Shown here: positions 1 through 8,889 of the stretch, piece by piece
How positions within the stretch are numbered: the stretch's first letter is position 1
Layout of the letters: each line of letters opens with the position of its first letter
From: an uncultured SAR116 cluster alpha proteobacterium
Lineage (GTDB): Bacteria > Pseudomonadota > Alphaproteobacteria > Puniceispirillales > Puniceispirillaceae
DNA: 64,000 nucleotides
Reading direction: 5' to 3'
NCBI GenBank assembly: GCA_902520885.1
Contig: CABYPW010000007.1
Location: 50,808 to 114,807, forward strand
Position numbers and translations under genes: made by a program
The notes under the pieces: model-generated
Seen by the model: only the letters and a program-made list of their open reading frames with translations
Databases searched by the model: none
What the model was told of the DNA's origin: nothing

Positions 1-192
1 TGACGGTTTGCCTACTTTCTCATAGTCGTCAGCGTCAAAATATACATGACAAGAGGCACAGGATAAGCTTCCACCACAAGTCCCCTCGATACCCATATTC
101 GAATCCCGTCCCACCTCCATTAATGAAGCATCTTGCCTTGTCTCTATTTGATGCTCACTACCATCAGGTTTAATAAAAGTTATAACTGGCAT
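1..192 (-). CDS. 2Fe-2S ferredoxin (adrenodoxin type), 3' end outside window
   Basis: The first 64 residues of a plant/adrenodoxin-type ferredoxin are visible on the minus strand, starting at an ATG at 192; the gene runs off the left edge. The stretch EGTCGGSLSCASCHVY carries the C-x5-C-x2-C cluster-binding pattern of bacterial ISC/adrenodoxin ferredoxins; the fourth cysteine would lie beyond the edge. Such ferredoxins supply electrons for Fe-S assembly or to cytochrome P450s. It lies 29 bp downstream of a cysteine desulfurase gene on the same strand, so a role in Fe-S cluster assembly is the natural reading (inference). The family call is secure; the specific partner is not shown. Confidence 0.9.
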   Translation of the reverse strand, partial: MPVITFIKPDGSEHQIETRQDASLMEVGRDSNMGIEGTCGGSLSCASCHVYFDADDYEKVGKPS

Positions 193-221
193 ATTTTTAA
201 CCATTCTAAATTTCAAAAAAT

Positions 222-1337
222 TTATTTTTCTTTAAAGCGTTTGTATAGCGCTATGATTGCATCTGCAAGCGCTGAAATATCATCTTCTGTATTTTCCCAA
301 CCAAAAGAAATTCGGACCACGTGACTACTTTGCACACCGAAACCCATTGCTCTAATAACATGGCTATCTTGAACTTTACCAGAAGAACAAGCAGCACCTG
401 AGCTAATGGCAAAACCTTCCATATCTAAAGACATCACGGCAATTTGAGCGGGAATAGCAGGCAATAAAAGGCTAATTGTATTACTTACGCACTGAGCATC
501 TCGCGTAGTAACCTGAATTTCGGGATAGGCCCGCTGTAATTTTGAAACAAAATTAGAGCGCCAATCAGTCCATTTTTTTGCATGACTTTGCCAATTAGCA
601 ACTGATTTTGCAGCTGCTCCAAAACCGGCAATACCATATATATTTTCGGTGCCAGAACGTCGCCCTTTTTCTTGTCCACCGCCTTTAATTAGTTTTTTCA
701 CCTGTCTTCCCGCAGTTACCCATAAAGCACCAACGCCAGGTGGACCACCAATTTTATGAGCAGAAAAACTAGCCATTGAAAGTCCAGACTCTGACCATTT
801 TTCAAGGTGAATAGCTATTTTCCCGAGTGCTTGCACCATATCACTATGAAATACCACTTTATAAAATTGGCAAATTTCTAGCAATTTTTCTATTGGCTGA
901 ATCCTGCCTGTCTCATTATTTACAAGCATTACGGATACAACTATTTCACCGCCACCATTTTTAGCCTTTTGTATCTGTGTTTCCAACTCTACTAAATTTA
1001 TTTCACCATCAGCGCCGACACCTATTTTTTCTGCATCAGGCCGTGCAGCTAACACAGCATCATGTTCAGTAATGCAGGTTATTACTTTTTCAAATCCCAG
1101 TAACGCCGTGTTATTTGCCTCTGTGCCACCACTTGTAAACATAAACCCATTTGGGTCACCATATGTTAACTCTGCAAGCTGAGTGCGCGCTTTTTCAACA
1201 ATTTGCTTTGCATTTCTTCCAAAAGAATGAATGGATGATGGATTGCGAGCTGGCCCCATTACCGCACGTATGCATTCGGCTGCCTCAGGCCTCAGTGGTG
1301 CTGAAGCATTATAATCAAGGTAAATTGGCTGACGCAT
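222..1337 (-). CDS. Cysteine desulfurase (NifS/IscS family)
   Basis: A 371-residue class V PLP aminotransferase-fold protein. It should convert L-cysteine to L-alanine plus an enzyme persulfide that feeds Fe-S clusters or thiolated cofactors. The PLP lysine is K195 in FSAHKIGG, the cofactor aspartate D166 in HSDMVQ, and the persulfide cysteine C317 in SSGAACSSGK, within a normal mobile loop. Length fits the family. The active-site loop differs from the ACTSAS loop of housekeeping IscS, so I call it NifS/IscS-like rather than IscS. It follows cysE, the cysteine supply gene, and precedes a 2Fe-2S ferredoxin on the same strand, which suggests a sulfur/Fe-S operon. The ATG at 1337 has only a weak ribosome binding site. 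Confidence 0.93.
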   Translation of the reverse strand: MRQPIYLDYNASAPLRPEAAECIRAVMGPARNPSSIHSFGRNAKQIVEKARTQLAELTYGDPNGFMFTSGGTEANNTALLGFEKVITCITEHDAVLAARPDAEKIGVGADGEINLVELETQIQKAKNGGGEIVVSVMLVNNETGRIQPIEKLLEICQFYKVVFHSDMVQALGKIAIHLEKWSESGLSMASFSAHKIGGPPGVGALWVTAGRQVKKLIKGGGQEKGRRSGTENIYGIAGFGAAAKSVANWQSHAKKWTDWRSNFVSKLQRAYPEIQVTTRDAQCVSNTISLLLPAIPAQIAVMSLDMEGFAISSGAACSSGKVQDSHVIRAMGFGVQSSHVVRISFGWENTEDDISALADAIIALYKRFKEK

Positions 1338-1339
1338 TT

Positions 1340-1432
1340 TTATTTGAGTATACCTAATTTGAAAACTTTATCATATATTAAAAATCGACTTTCATTATAT
1401 GTTCCAGAATAATCAATAATAATTTCAGGCAT
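1340..1432 (-). CDS. Possible 30-residue ORF between cysE and the desulfurase
   Basis: A short reading frame fills most of the 119-bp gap between the cysE stop (1457) and the desulfurase start (1337). It begins ATG at 1432 and stops 2 bp before the desulfurase ATG. It encodes about 30 residues starting MPEIIIDYSG. The first six residues, MPEIII, match the N-terminus of the divergently transcribed hydrolase at 2373, which may be chance. It could be a leader peptide that couples translation, a gene remnant, or noise. There is no recognisable family. Confidence 0.2.
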   Translation of the reverse strand: MPEIIIDYSGTYNESRFLIYDKVFKLGILK

Positions 1433-1456
1433 CTTATTGGTAGACAAAATTTTACG

Positions 1457-2203
1457 TTATTTGTTTTCGTGTTCACTAGTTACTATTTTTTTATGGATTT
1501 TAGCATCTGGAAGTTTTGATATGGTATCATCAGAACGATGCTCTTGTAATATCATGATTTGTTGTTGCAACTCAGAAATCTGTTGTGATAACCACTCCAA
1601 TGTTTTTTCTGTTTGATCTGTTGCTGTCATATCCGAAATTGCGTAAGGAGTAAAACTCTCATCAGCTCGTCTTTTTGCAATGGGCTTCGCAGGCACCCCT
1701 ACCACTGTAATACCCTGTCCAATATCTTTTGTAACAACAGAGTTACCCCCCACACGTGCACATTTATCAACAGTTATCGGTCCCAATATTTGTGCCCCTG
1801 CACCTATTATAACATTATCACCAATTGTTGGGTGACGTTTTTGGTTTCTCTGCTCACTAGAATTTTCGGCAGGATTAACACCACCTAAAGTGACTCCATG
1901 ATACAGTGTTACGTTCTCACCAATTGTGGAAGTCTGACCTATAACGACACCCATACCATGATCGATAAATAAACCTGCTCCTATTTTTGCTTGTGGATGA
2001 ATATCTATTCCAGTAAGCCAACGCGCGAATAACATTAGAGTCCGTGATAAAAATTTAAAATTCCATTTCCATAATGGATGTGCGATTCTATAAAATAATA
2101 ACACATGAAAACTTGGATACAGGAACATGGCTGCAAACATGCCCTGTGCAGCTGGATCACGCTCTAATATTGCTTTTAAGTCTCTATGAAGTTTATTTAT
2201 CAT
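1457..2203 (-). CDS. cysE: Serine O-acetyltransferase
   Basis: A 248-residue left-handed beta-helix (hexapeptide repeat) acetyltransferase. It makes O-acetylserine from serine and acetyl-CoA, the committed step of cysteine synthesis. An N-terminal alpha-helical part (about 1-65) is followed by hexapeptide repeats (about 66-165). The active-site signature is visible as D81-H82 in FIDHGMGVVIG and H102 in YHGVTLGG. It is of the shorter EpsC-like type. The last 60 residues form a charged tail containing a probable coiled-coil segment rich in Q, E and L. It is followed on the same strand by the cysteine desulfurase, linking cysteine synthesis to cysteine-derived sulfur transfer. Confidence 0.93.
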   Translation of the reverse strand: MINKLHRDLKAILERDPAAQGMFAAMFLYPSFHVLLFYRIAHPLWKWNFKFLSRTLMLFARWLTGIDIHPQAKIGAGLFIDHGMGVVIGQTSTIGENVTLYHGVTLGGVNPAENSSEQRNQKRHPTIGDNVIIGAGAQILGPITVDKCARVGGNSVVTKDIGQGITVVGVPAKPIAKRRADESFTPYAISDMTATDQTEKTLEWLSQQISELQQQIMILQEHRSDDTISKLPDAKIHKKIVTSEHENK

Positions 2204-2335
2204 AAATTTCCATTAGTATAATTTATTAAATATTAACCTGACATAACATAAATGTTTCTCTTTCTACATCGTTATTTAAGATTATTCAAAAATTTATCAA
2301 CATACTTGGTATTTATTTTCACTTCGTATATAAAC

Positions 2336-2356
2336 TTTTGAGCATATTGCTCAAAA
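2336..2356. promoter_or_regulatory. Perfect palindrome, candidate operator of TGA-N9-TCA form
   Basis: A perfect inverted repeat with 9-bp arms, TTTTGAGCA and TGCTCAAAA, and a 3-bp centre TAT. It ends 16 bp before the hydrolase ATG at 2373, in the divergent promoter region shared with cysE. The core reads TGA, nine bases, TCA, which matches the published iron-rhodo-box form bound by RirA-type Rrf2 regulators. As RNA it would fold into a stable hairpin just upstream of the ribosome binding site. That it is an operator is inference; no regulator gene is present here. Confidence 0.45.
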
Positions 2357-2372
2357 CTTATATGGATCTTAA

Positions 2373-3044
2373 ATGCCTGAAATAATAATTAATGGGCCTG
2401 AAGGCCGACTAGAATGCCGTTATATGCCAGGAAATCAACCTGATGCGCCAACCGCGATTATTTTACACCCCGAGCCCAATAAGCGAGGAACGATGAATAA
2501 TCGTGTTACCTTTGCTTTATATAAATTGTTTCAAGCGCGTGGATTTTCTGTCTTACGTTTTAACTTTAGAGGAGTTGGAAAAAGTCAGGGTTCGTATGAT
2601 AACGGGGAGGGTGAACTTGCTGACGCTGCAACTGCAATGGACTGGTTACAAAACCAACATCCCGCTTCAACAGAGTGTTGGATAGCTGGTTTTTCATTTG
2701 GGTCTTGGATAGGAATGCAACTTATGATGCGTCGCCCTGAAATAACTGGTTTTATATCTATATCACCTCCCGCGAGCACACATGATTTTACTTTCCTTGC
2801 TCCTTGCCCTGTTTCTGGCCTGATTGTTCAAGGTGGAGAAAATTCACAGGTATCAAGCGACCGAATTCTCCAACTTGTTGATAAAATATCCAAACAGAAA
2901 GGAGTAACAATCGATGTTGGTATCATTGAAGAGGCAAATCAATTCTTCAGCGCGCACCTAAATGAAGCAATCGAAGCAGTTTCAAAATATATTGATGGAC
3001 GAACGACAAAGATGAACGATTCAACTGAAAAATTGATTGGTTAG
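2373..3044 (+). CDS. Alpha/beta hydrolase, possibly with a degenerate catalytic triad
   Basis: A 223-residue alpha/beta-hydrolase-fold protein. The nucleophile elbow is intact: S108 in AGFSFGSW. The pattern [10 protein letters not shown] near residues 32-41 and [11 protein letters not shown] are typical of a small alphaproteobacterial hydrolase family often encoded beside cysteine desulfurases. From memory of the family, members carry an Asp in a GD-x-D loop and the catalytic His in a GANHFF motif. Here these positions read GGENSQV (about 154-160) and EANQFF (187-192), so both acid and base seem substituted; H195 lies close by. Its substrate is unknown. It is divergent from cysE and overlaps or abuts tyrS. 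Confidence 0.8.
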   Translation: MPEIIINGPEGRLECRYMPGNQPDAPTAIILHPEPNKRGTMNNRVTFALYKLFQARGFSVLRFNFRGVGKSQGSYDNGEGELADAATAMDWLQNQHPASTECWIAGFSFGSWIGMQLMMRRPEITGFISISPPASTHDFTFLAPCPVSGLIVQGGENSQVSSDRILQLVDKISKQKGVTIDVGIIEEANQFFSAHLNEAIEAVSKYIDGRTTKMNDSTEKLIG

Positions 3045-3054
3045 GGATATACTC

Positions 3055-4315
3055 GTGGGCCAGAACTCCTATCTTTCTGAGTTTATTAATCTAATAACAA
3101 ATAGAGGTTATATCCATCAGGCAACTAATCTTGAAGGATTAGATAAAAGATGTGAATCAAGACCAATAACAGCATATATTGGTTTTGATTGCACTGCAGA
3201 TAGTTTGCACGTAGGTTCTCTTGTTCAAATTATGATGCTCCGGCAATTGCAGAATACCGGACATAAACCTATTGTACTGATGGGCGGTGGTACAACAAAA
3301 ATTGGAGACCCCTCCGGTAAAGATGAGGCAAGACCTTTATTATCAGACCAAGATATTGCAAATAACAAGGCAGGCATATTAAAAATATTCGAAAAAATAC
3401 CTAAGATTCGGTGACAATCCATCTGATGCAATTATGATTGATAATGTAGATTGGCTTGAACCATTATCCTACATACGATTTTTACGCGACTATGGAAGTC
3501 ATTTTTCTATAAATCGCATGCTAAGCATGGATTCTGTTAAATCACGGTTAGACAGAGAACAAAACTTATCTTTTCTAGAATTTAATTACGCAATTTTACA
3601 GGCATATGATTTTATGGAATTACGAAGGCGCTATGGATGCGAATTGCAGATGGGGGGGTCTGACCAATGGGGAAATATTGTTACTGGGATAGATTTAACT
3701 CGCAGGGTAGATAACCAGGAGATATTTGGAATAACGTCTCCGCTCATTACGACAGCCTCCGGTGCAAAAATGGGTAAATCCGCCAATGGTGCAATCTGGC
3801 TAAATAAAGAAAGATTGTCTACCTTTGATTTCTGGCAATTTTGGAGAAACACAGAAGATGCTGATGTAGAGAAATTTCTAAAACTTTTTACAGAACTTCC
3901 ATTGGAGGAAATTAAACGCCTTTCCAACCTTAGAGGTTCCGATGTAAATGATGCAAAAATCATATTAGCAAATGAGGTGACAAAATTATGCCACGGTGCA
4001 GAAAATGCTGCTGCTGCTGCAAAAACAGCCTCTGACACATTTAATAGTAAAATAATGTCAGAAGGTTTACCCCAATTAAATGTATCAGCTGAACAATTAG
4101 ATACATTTTCGGTGTTTGATGCATTTGTCCAACTTGGGCTAGCCGATAGTAAAGGTGCTGTAAGACGTCTAATTAAAGGTGGCGGTGCAAAACTTAACAA
4201 TCAGCCAATTGTTGACGAGGAAATCATATTAAATGTTGATGATTTTGGTGAATTTAAAAAAATACAATTATCGGCAGGCAAAAAAAGACATGCAATATTA
4301 AATTTGATAAAATGA
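3055..4315 (+). CDS. tyrS: Tyrosyl-tRNA synthetase, frameshifted in an A6 run
   Basis: Class I synthetase that charges tRNA-Tyr. Two reading frames make up one complete TyrS: the first covers the HIGH-type motif (HVGSL) and the [13 protein letters not shown] region, the second the tyrosine pocket (GGSDQWGNI), the KMSKS-type motif (KMGKS) and the C-terminal S4 domain. The frame breaks at the six-A run 3392-3397, where deleting one A restores [12 protein letters not shown]; as written, the first frame stops at 3412-3414. Since tyrS is essential, this is probably a sequencing or assembly error, though slippage or a true mutation is possible. I prefer the GTG start at 3055, which follows AGGGA with good spacing; an in-frame TTG at 3037 would overlap the hydrolase stop. 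Confidence 0.85.
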
Positions 4316-4331
4316 CGGTTCTATTTTCTCA

Positions 4332-7300
4332 TCATTTTTGAGAATCTATCCGAATGCCTGACTCTCGTGTAAGCCAGCCCGGGGAAAGTATATTTCTTAT
4401 AACGCCCGGCGCTAATACTGAAGCAGGATTAATAGTGATTACAGGATCAGCTAACTTGCCTGACATTTCAAATTGAGTGGCCAGTAAACCTTTTTTGTCT
4501 TGGCCCGTAATAATATTACTTACGAGCGGGATCACACCTATAATGTCAGAAATTAAGCTTAGAGGTGCTAACAATCCCCTAACCTGTAATTCGTCAGTTT
4601 CCCTGTCATATTCTCCTGCTAATTCAAATTTTACAGCTTCTCCACTTGCCCTCACATTTTTCAATATCCGCCGGTTCCCAGTAGTTTCTATATTTGCTAG
4701 TCCAACATCAAACTTTGTTCCATCTCCCTCTATCAAAGAATACAAGCCTGTGAGTGAGAGAACCGATAATACTCTTATAGACTTAGGTGCTTCAACAACA
4801 CTGAAGTCAGTAACTTTAATTTCTGTTTCAAAATTATCAAAATTATTATTTCGATAAACGTTTCTTAATATAAGTTCACCACCACGTATTGTATCTAAAA
4901 TATCAAGGCCGATTAAGGTTCTTCCTGCATTCTGGCTTCTGATCAATAACTGTGAGGTTGCATCAGAAAGGCTTTCGTAAGATAAATTTGCTTCCACACC
5001 GCCTATAAGACCAGTGCCAAAGAGCGTTTCAAAATATTCGTTAAATGAAGCCTCTATTGTCGCTTCTTCAATCAAGGGTGATTGTTCAAGCAATAGAGTA
5101 CCGTTAAGAATAGCCGTTCCTGAGCCGAGCTTATTAATGTTTCCTATTAATTTACCTTGTAGAGTTATATCCTTGGCAAGTTGTAATCTAGCTGATGTAA
5201 AATCAAATGAGATTTCTCTATTCTCGGTAACACCTTTTGTCCGACGCAAAAATGTCGTATCAATTAAACCACCCTCTGCTGTAACTTCTATGGTTTTATC
5301 GTCATTTGTATTAATTACCAATTTATCTATATCATATCCTGGAGACTTAAAATCTGTGACCATTGCATTGGAGATAGATAGATCAGACGCAACTTCAAAA
5401 ACGCCCCTACCTTGCAAGGTCCCAATAATGGCTTCTTTAATTTCAATTTTCTGGACTGAGCTAGATTTGAAATTAAATGAAGCGTCCACCTCTCCATTCT
5501 CACCAGGAATTTTAGCCCAGTTAAACATTGGCAAATCGATAGCTGCATCCGTTAAATCTACTTTAGCGCTCCCTGCTCCTATTTTATTTATCGAATCATA
5601 ATCAAGACGCAACCTCATAGCCGTATTTCCAGAAATATCGATTTTTGTAAACTCTCCAATCTGCTCTGACAAATATTTGGAAGGGGTAGTTTTAATTACT
5701 ACGTTCATTTTTTTATCTGCTGTTTGTTTCCCGTTAAAGGAAGACTCAACACCCGAAATTTTTCCTATTCCGTCAAAAAGAAGTTTTCCATCTTCTTCAA
5801 GTGTAAGCTCAATATTTCCATCAGAGAGCGTTTCATCTAAGGGTAAATTTCCAAAAGAGGCAGACGATAAACTCGCTACAGCGGAAATAGTATTTAAATT
5901 TAACTTACCTTGTTGAAGCCCTGATCTCGTGGTTATTTTCGTAACAATCGTTCCGCTCGGATTAGTAAGTTTTTTAAGGTAAATTGGTAACCTATTTACC
6001 GTTGGATCATCTAAAAGCTCTCCAAAAGCAGAAATTGTACCCTCAATTGTAGCTTCAATTTCGACATCACGCTTGATTGAAGCCCTTCCATATCCAAAAA
6101 CAGGGGAGAGTTCAATTTGTCCATTTTTCATTTTGAGTTCAGGCATGCTTGCACTCAAAATCTCTATGGATAGTCGATTCTCAATTATACGCGCTTCAAG
6201 GTCGACAGACCTAACTATTGGGCTCTTATCCTTCCATGTAAAATTCATATTATGCCAACCCCAATTTCCAGATAATCCAGCAAAAAAAGGTTTTCCGAGT
6301 GTTTGAGAGTATACTAAACTTGATTCAATTTTAGGAAACCCAACAAATGCTCTTAACTTCACATTTCTAAATTCTCCTCCAGATCCCCTCTTAAGCAGCC
6401 ATTTGCGTGCACTCATTGCAATTTGTTCTGGCCAGAGTTGTAAAAGTAGATCCGCGTTGAATTTTTCTGTTTCCAAGGCAAGTATAACAGGAACAGAGTC
6501 TTTCGTTTTACTTGCGTATTGTTTAAATTGCTTATTTGATGTTTTACCAAACTGCGAAATTGAATCATCAGTTGAAGGCATTTTAGCAGCAAAAAGTAAC
6601 TCACCAATTTGGGGTTGCAAAAATTTAATTGAAGCGTTTTGAATAGTTTCTCCATCAAAGGAAAAATCTAATTTTCCAGAGATATTTTCAATAACTTTAC
6701 CTGAGTCTTTTAACTCTATAAGTCCATCAGAGATTGTTGAACTTAAAAATAACTTATTTTTTTGTTCATCTTTATTTAAATTTGCTGAAAAAACATTTTT
6801 TGTTTCAGCCTTCAATAGTTTATATTGACCATTTGTAGCTGCAATACCTAAATCAGAAACTTGTCCATCTACGTGGAGTTCCTGCCAATCTATTTTATCG
6901 GCGCTAGCTTTTTTTATTCCCATTATCTTAAAAGAGGCAAAATCGAAAACACCGCCTGATGTGTGACCAGAAAAAATATTATTTATTGGCAAAAGTGGCT
7001 TAGTTGAAAGAAAAGGCAATACATTTTTCAGAGGTGTATCCCTTGTTTCTGCATTTGCAGTAATTAACGTATCTGTGCCGCCAATATTTTCTAATTGAAT
7101 TGCTGCCTTTAATTTAAATTCAGGTGCAAAATCCAAAACAAGATTTGTAAATTCAGCTCTTTTTTTAGATGCATCATAGTCAAACCATCCAGAAAATTGG
7201 TTCACATTGAGATGCTCTTCAAACCTTGAATTAAGTATAATTTTTTCAGAATCAAAATGTCCATCTATAGAAATTAACTTAGACGCCTTAAATTCTGTAT

Positions 7301-8105
7301 TTATTTCGCCAGAAAAAATACACTCTGTCAGTATTTCTTGAAAATATTTTGGTAAATAATCTCGAAATGGCCTCGTATTTATAGACTGCAGATTAGCAGT
7401 TGCCTTCCAACTCAGGTCAGAAATATCTGCCTGTAGACTTGCATCCAATCTTCCATTAGCAAAAGTTTTAAGTGATAGTAAAGCCTCTAAATTATTCTGT
7501 CCTGACTGAGATATGTTTAGATTTAGATCTTTGATAAGAATTTTATTAAGCTTTGGATTCTTTAGTTCAAACACACTCAACTCATCCAAAATAATGTCTA
7601 TTTTTTGAGGAAGGCCTAATATGGGTTTGATTCTTGGTGTTTGTGCGAATATCTCAGATAATAATTCACTATTATCTACTATGTCTAAATATGTATTTTT
7701 TGAATTTTTTGATATACTATTTAACGTTACTTTTGCTCCCTTTAAACTCATACTTCGTGGTAATCCTGATGAGAAAACACTCTTTAGAGCAAACTTAAAT
7801 CTGCTTTCAGTTATGTTAATTTGCGCCTTAGGTCCAATTAATTTCAAATTATGGATTTTAATTTCGAGAGGTGTATTGGAAAGAAAAGGAGTTAATTCAA
7901 TTTTTTCAACTTCAACTGAATATTGTGGAAGATATTCAGATATTTGAGTTTTAATTATTGTCTCAAGGAAGTTATCTTTATTCTGAAAAACAGTGTCATT
8001 AACTGATGTAATAATAGGACCCAAAACAATAAAAGACACCAACAGACTGGCTAAATCAAATAAAACATTCTTATTAAAAACTTTGGCTTTTTTCATAAAC
8101 AGCAT
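4332..8105 (-). CDS. AsmA-like / YhdP-family (DUF3971) envelope protein
   Basis: A 1257-residue protein with one N-terminal membrane helix (about residues 14-35) and a very long periplasmic region rich in beta-strand-like stretches. Near the C-terminus the pattern IIGVIPLVSNIITGQ followed by FEMSGKLADPVITINPASVL is characteristic of YhdP/DUF3971 AsmA-like C-terminal domains. YhdP, TamB and YdbH form long hydrophobic-groove proteins that carry phospholipids from the inner to the outer membrane, so a bridge-like lipid transport role is likely here (family knowledge). Length fits YhdP. It is convergent with tyrS, with only 16 bp between stops, and divergent from the peroxiredoxin gene. The ATG at 8105 follows AGG with fair spacing; an ATG at 8096 is also possible. 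Confidence 0.82.
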   Translation of the reverse strand: MLFMKKAKVFNKNVLFDLASLLVSFIVLGPIITSVNDTVFQNKDNFLETIIKTQISEYLPQYSVEVEKIELTPFLSNTPLEIKIHNLKLIGPKAQINITESRFKFALKSVFSSGLPRSMSLKGAKVTLNSISKNSKNTYLDIVDNSELLSEIFAQTPRIKPILGLPQKIDIILDELSVFELKNPKLNKILIKDLNLNISQSGQNNLEALLSLKTFANGRLDASLQADISDLSWKATANLQSINTRPFRDYLPKYFQEILTECIFSGEINTEFKASKLISIDGHFDSEKIILNSRFEEHLNVNQFSGWFDYDASKKRAEFTNLVLDFAPEFKLKAAIQLENIGGTDTLITANAETRDTPLKNVLPFLSTKPLLPINNIFSGHTSGGVFDFASFKIMGIKKASADKIDWQELHVDGQVSDLGIAATNGQYKLLKAETKNVFSANLNKDEQKNKLFLSSTISDGLIELKDSGKVIENISGKLDFSFDGETIQNASIKFLQPQIGELLFAAKMPSTDDSISQFGKTSNKQFKQYASKTKDSVPVILALETEKFNADLLLQLWPEQIAMSARKWLLKRGSGGEFRNVKLRAFVGFPKIESSLVYSQTLGKPFFAGLSGNWGWHNMNFTWKDKSPIVRSVDLEARIIENRLSIEILSASMPELKMKNGQIELSPVFGYGRASIKRDVEIEATIEGTISAFGELLDDPTVNRLPIYLKKLTNPSGTIVTKITTRSGLQQGKLNLNTISAVASLSSASFGNLPLDETLSDGNIELTLEEDGKLLFDGIGKISGVESSFNGKQTADKKMNVVIKTTPSKYLSEQIGEFTKIDISGNTAMRLRLDYDSINKIGAGSAKVDLTDAAIDLPMFNWAKIPGENGEVDASFNFKSSSVQKIEIKEAIIGTLQGRGVFEVASDLSISNAMVTDFKSPGYDIDKLVINTNDDKTIEVTAEGGLIDTTFLRRTKGVTENREISFDFTSARLQLAKDITLQGKLIGNINKLGSGTAILNGTLLLEQSPLIEEATIEASFNEYFETLFGTGLIGGVEANLSYESLSDATSQLLIRSQNAGRTLIGLDILDTIRGGELILRNVYRNNNFDNFETEIKVTDFSVVEAPKSIRVLSVLSLTGLYSLIEGDGTKFDVGLANIETTGNRRILKNVRASGEAVKFELAGEYDRETDELQVRGLLAPLSLISDIIGVIPLVSNIITGQDKKGLLATQFEMSGKLADPVITINPASVLAPGVIRNILSPGWLTRESGIRIDSQK

Positions 8106-8162
8106 TGGGTGCCTATTAGCTCACGAATATAATATAAAATATTAATATTGATATAATACAAA

Positions 8163-8226
8163 GTGATTATTTCTGCCATAGCTTGAATTAATCTGCTAGA
8201 TATTTGATTGAGTCTGCGATAATCAC
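8163..8226. repeat. Spaced 8-bp inverted repeat in divergent promoter region
   Basis: GTGATTAT at 8163-8170 is exactly complementary to ATAATCAC at 8219-8226. The arms sit between the divergent YhdP-like gene (start 8105) and peroxiredoxin gene (start 8268), 48 bp apart. This could be two half-sites of a dimeric regulator brought together by looping, or chance in AT-rich DNA. No match to an OxyR site was seen. Confidence 0.25.
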
Positions 8227-8267
8227 TATATTAGTAAAACAACATTACTGTCACGGAGCAAGTACCG

Positions 8268-8729
8268 ATGCTGGAAACTGGATCTAAAGTACAAGAATTT
8301 ACCATAGCAACTGATCGTGGACATTTTACACTATCTGATTATCGGGGTAAAAATGTGGTTATATTCTTTTTCCCGAGAGCAGACACATCTGGTTGCACAA
8401 AAGAGGCTGTCTCTTTCACAAACTTGTTAGCCGAGTTTGATGCTGCGAACACAGTTGTAATCGGAATATCTAAGGATACACCAGCGAAACAAGCAAAATT
8501 TCGTGCTAAACACTCCCTAGAGTGTATATTAGGCGCAGATAATGAAACAAATGTTTGTGAGCAATTCGGTGTTTGGGTTGAAAAATCAATGTATGGAAAA
8601 TCGTACATGGGTATTGAGCGCTCAACTTTTCTAATTGACCCTGATGGTAAAATTACAAAAGTTTGGCGAAAAGTTAAAATACCAGGTCATGCCGAAGATG
8701 TTTTAACGCAAGTGCAAGCGGGCGGATAA
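8268..8729 (+). CDS. bcp: Thiol peroxidase of the BCP/PrxQ family
   Basis: A 153-residue peroxiredoxin that reduces hydrogen peroxide and organic hydroperoxides using thioredoxin or a similar donor. The peroxidatic cysteine is C43 in the signature PRADTSGCTKEA. Most PrxQ proteins have a resolving cysteine five residues later; here that position is V48. C86 and C97 are the only other cysteines, and neither sits at an obvious alternative resolving site, so it may act as a 1-Cys enzyme or use a non-canonical partner (inference). The ATG is preceded by CACGGAGCAAGTACCG, a good ribosome binding site. It is monocistronic. Confidence 0.92.
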   Translation: MLETGSKVQEFTIATDRGHFTLSDYRGKNVVIFFFPRADTSGCTKEAVSFTNLLAEFDAANTVVIGISKDTPAKQAKFRAKHSLECILGADNETNVCEQFGVWVEKSMYGKSYMGIERSTFLIDPDGKITKVWRKVKIPGHAEDVLTQVQAGG

Positions 8730-8889
8730 AACAAGAAAGTGATATATGCAACAATCTTTTTTTCATATACTCAAAATATGCCAAAAAGACTTATCCAGTT
8801 CTAACTATCAGAGCAGATTACGAAAAACTAAGGTTTGGAAATATAAGTTTGATTATTAATTTGGTTGAAAGCTTAAAGAACCAATCTTT

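Noticed and set aside
98..108. TTCGAATCCCG, like a tRNA T-loop
   Set aside because: It lies inside the ferredoxin coding sequence, with no acceptor or anticodon stem around it.
3631..4200. 189-residue frame opposite tyrS
   Set aside because: It is an antisense shadow of the clear TyrS sequence.
5014..5601. 195-residue plus-strand frame within the YhdP-like gene
   Set aside because: Antisense shadow of a well-supported long gene; no ribosome binding site or family features.
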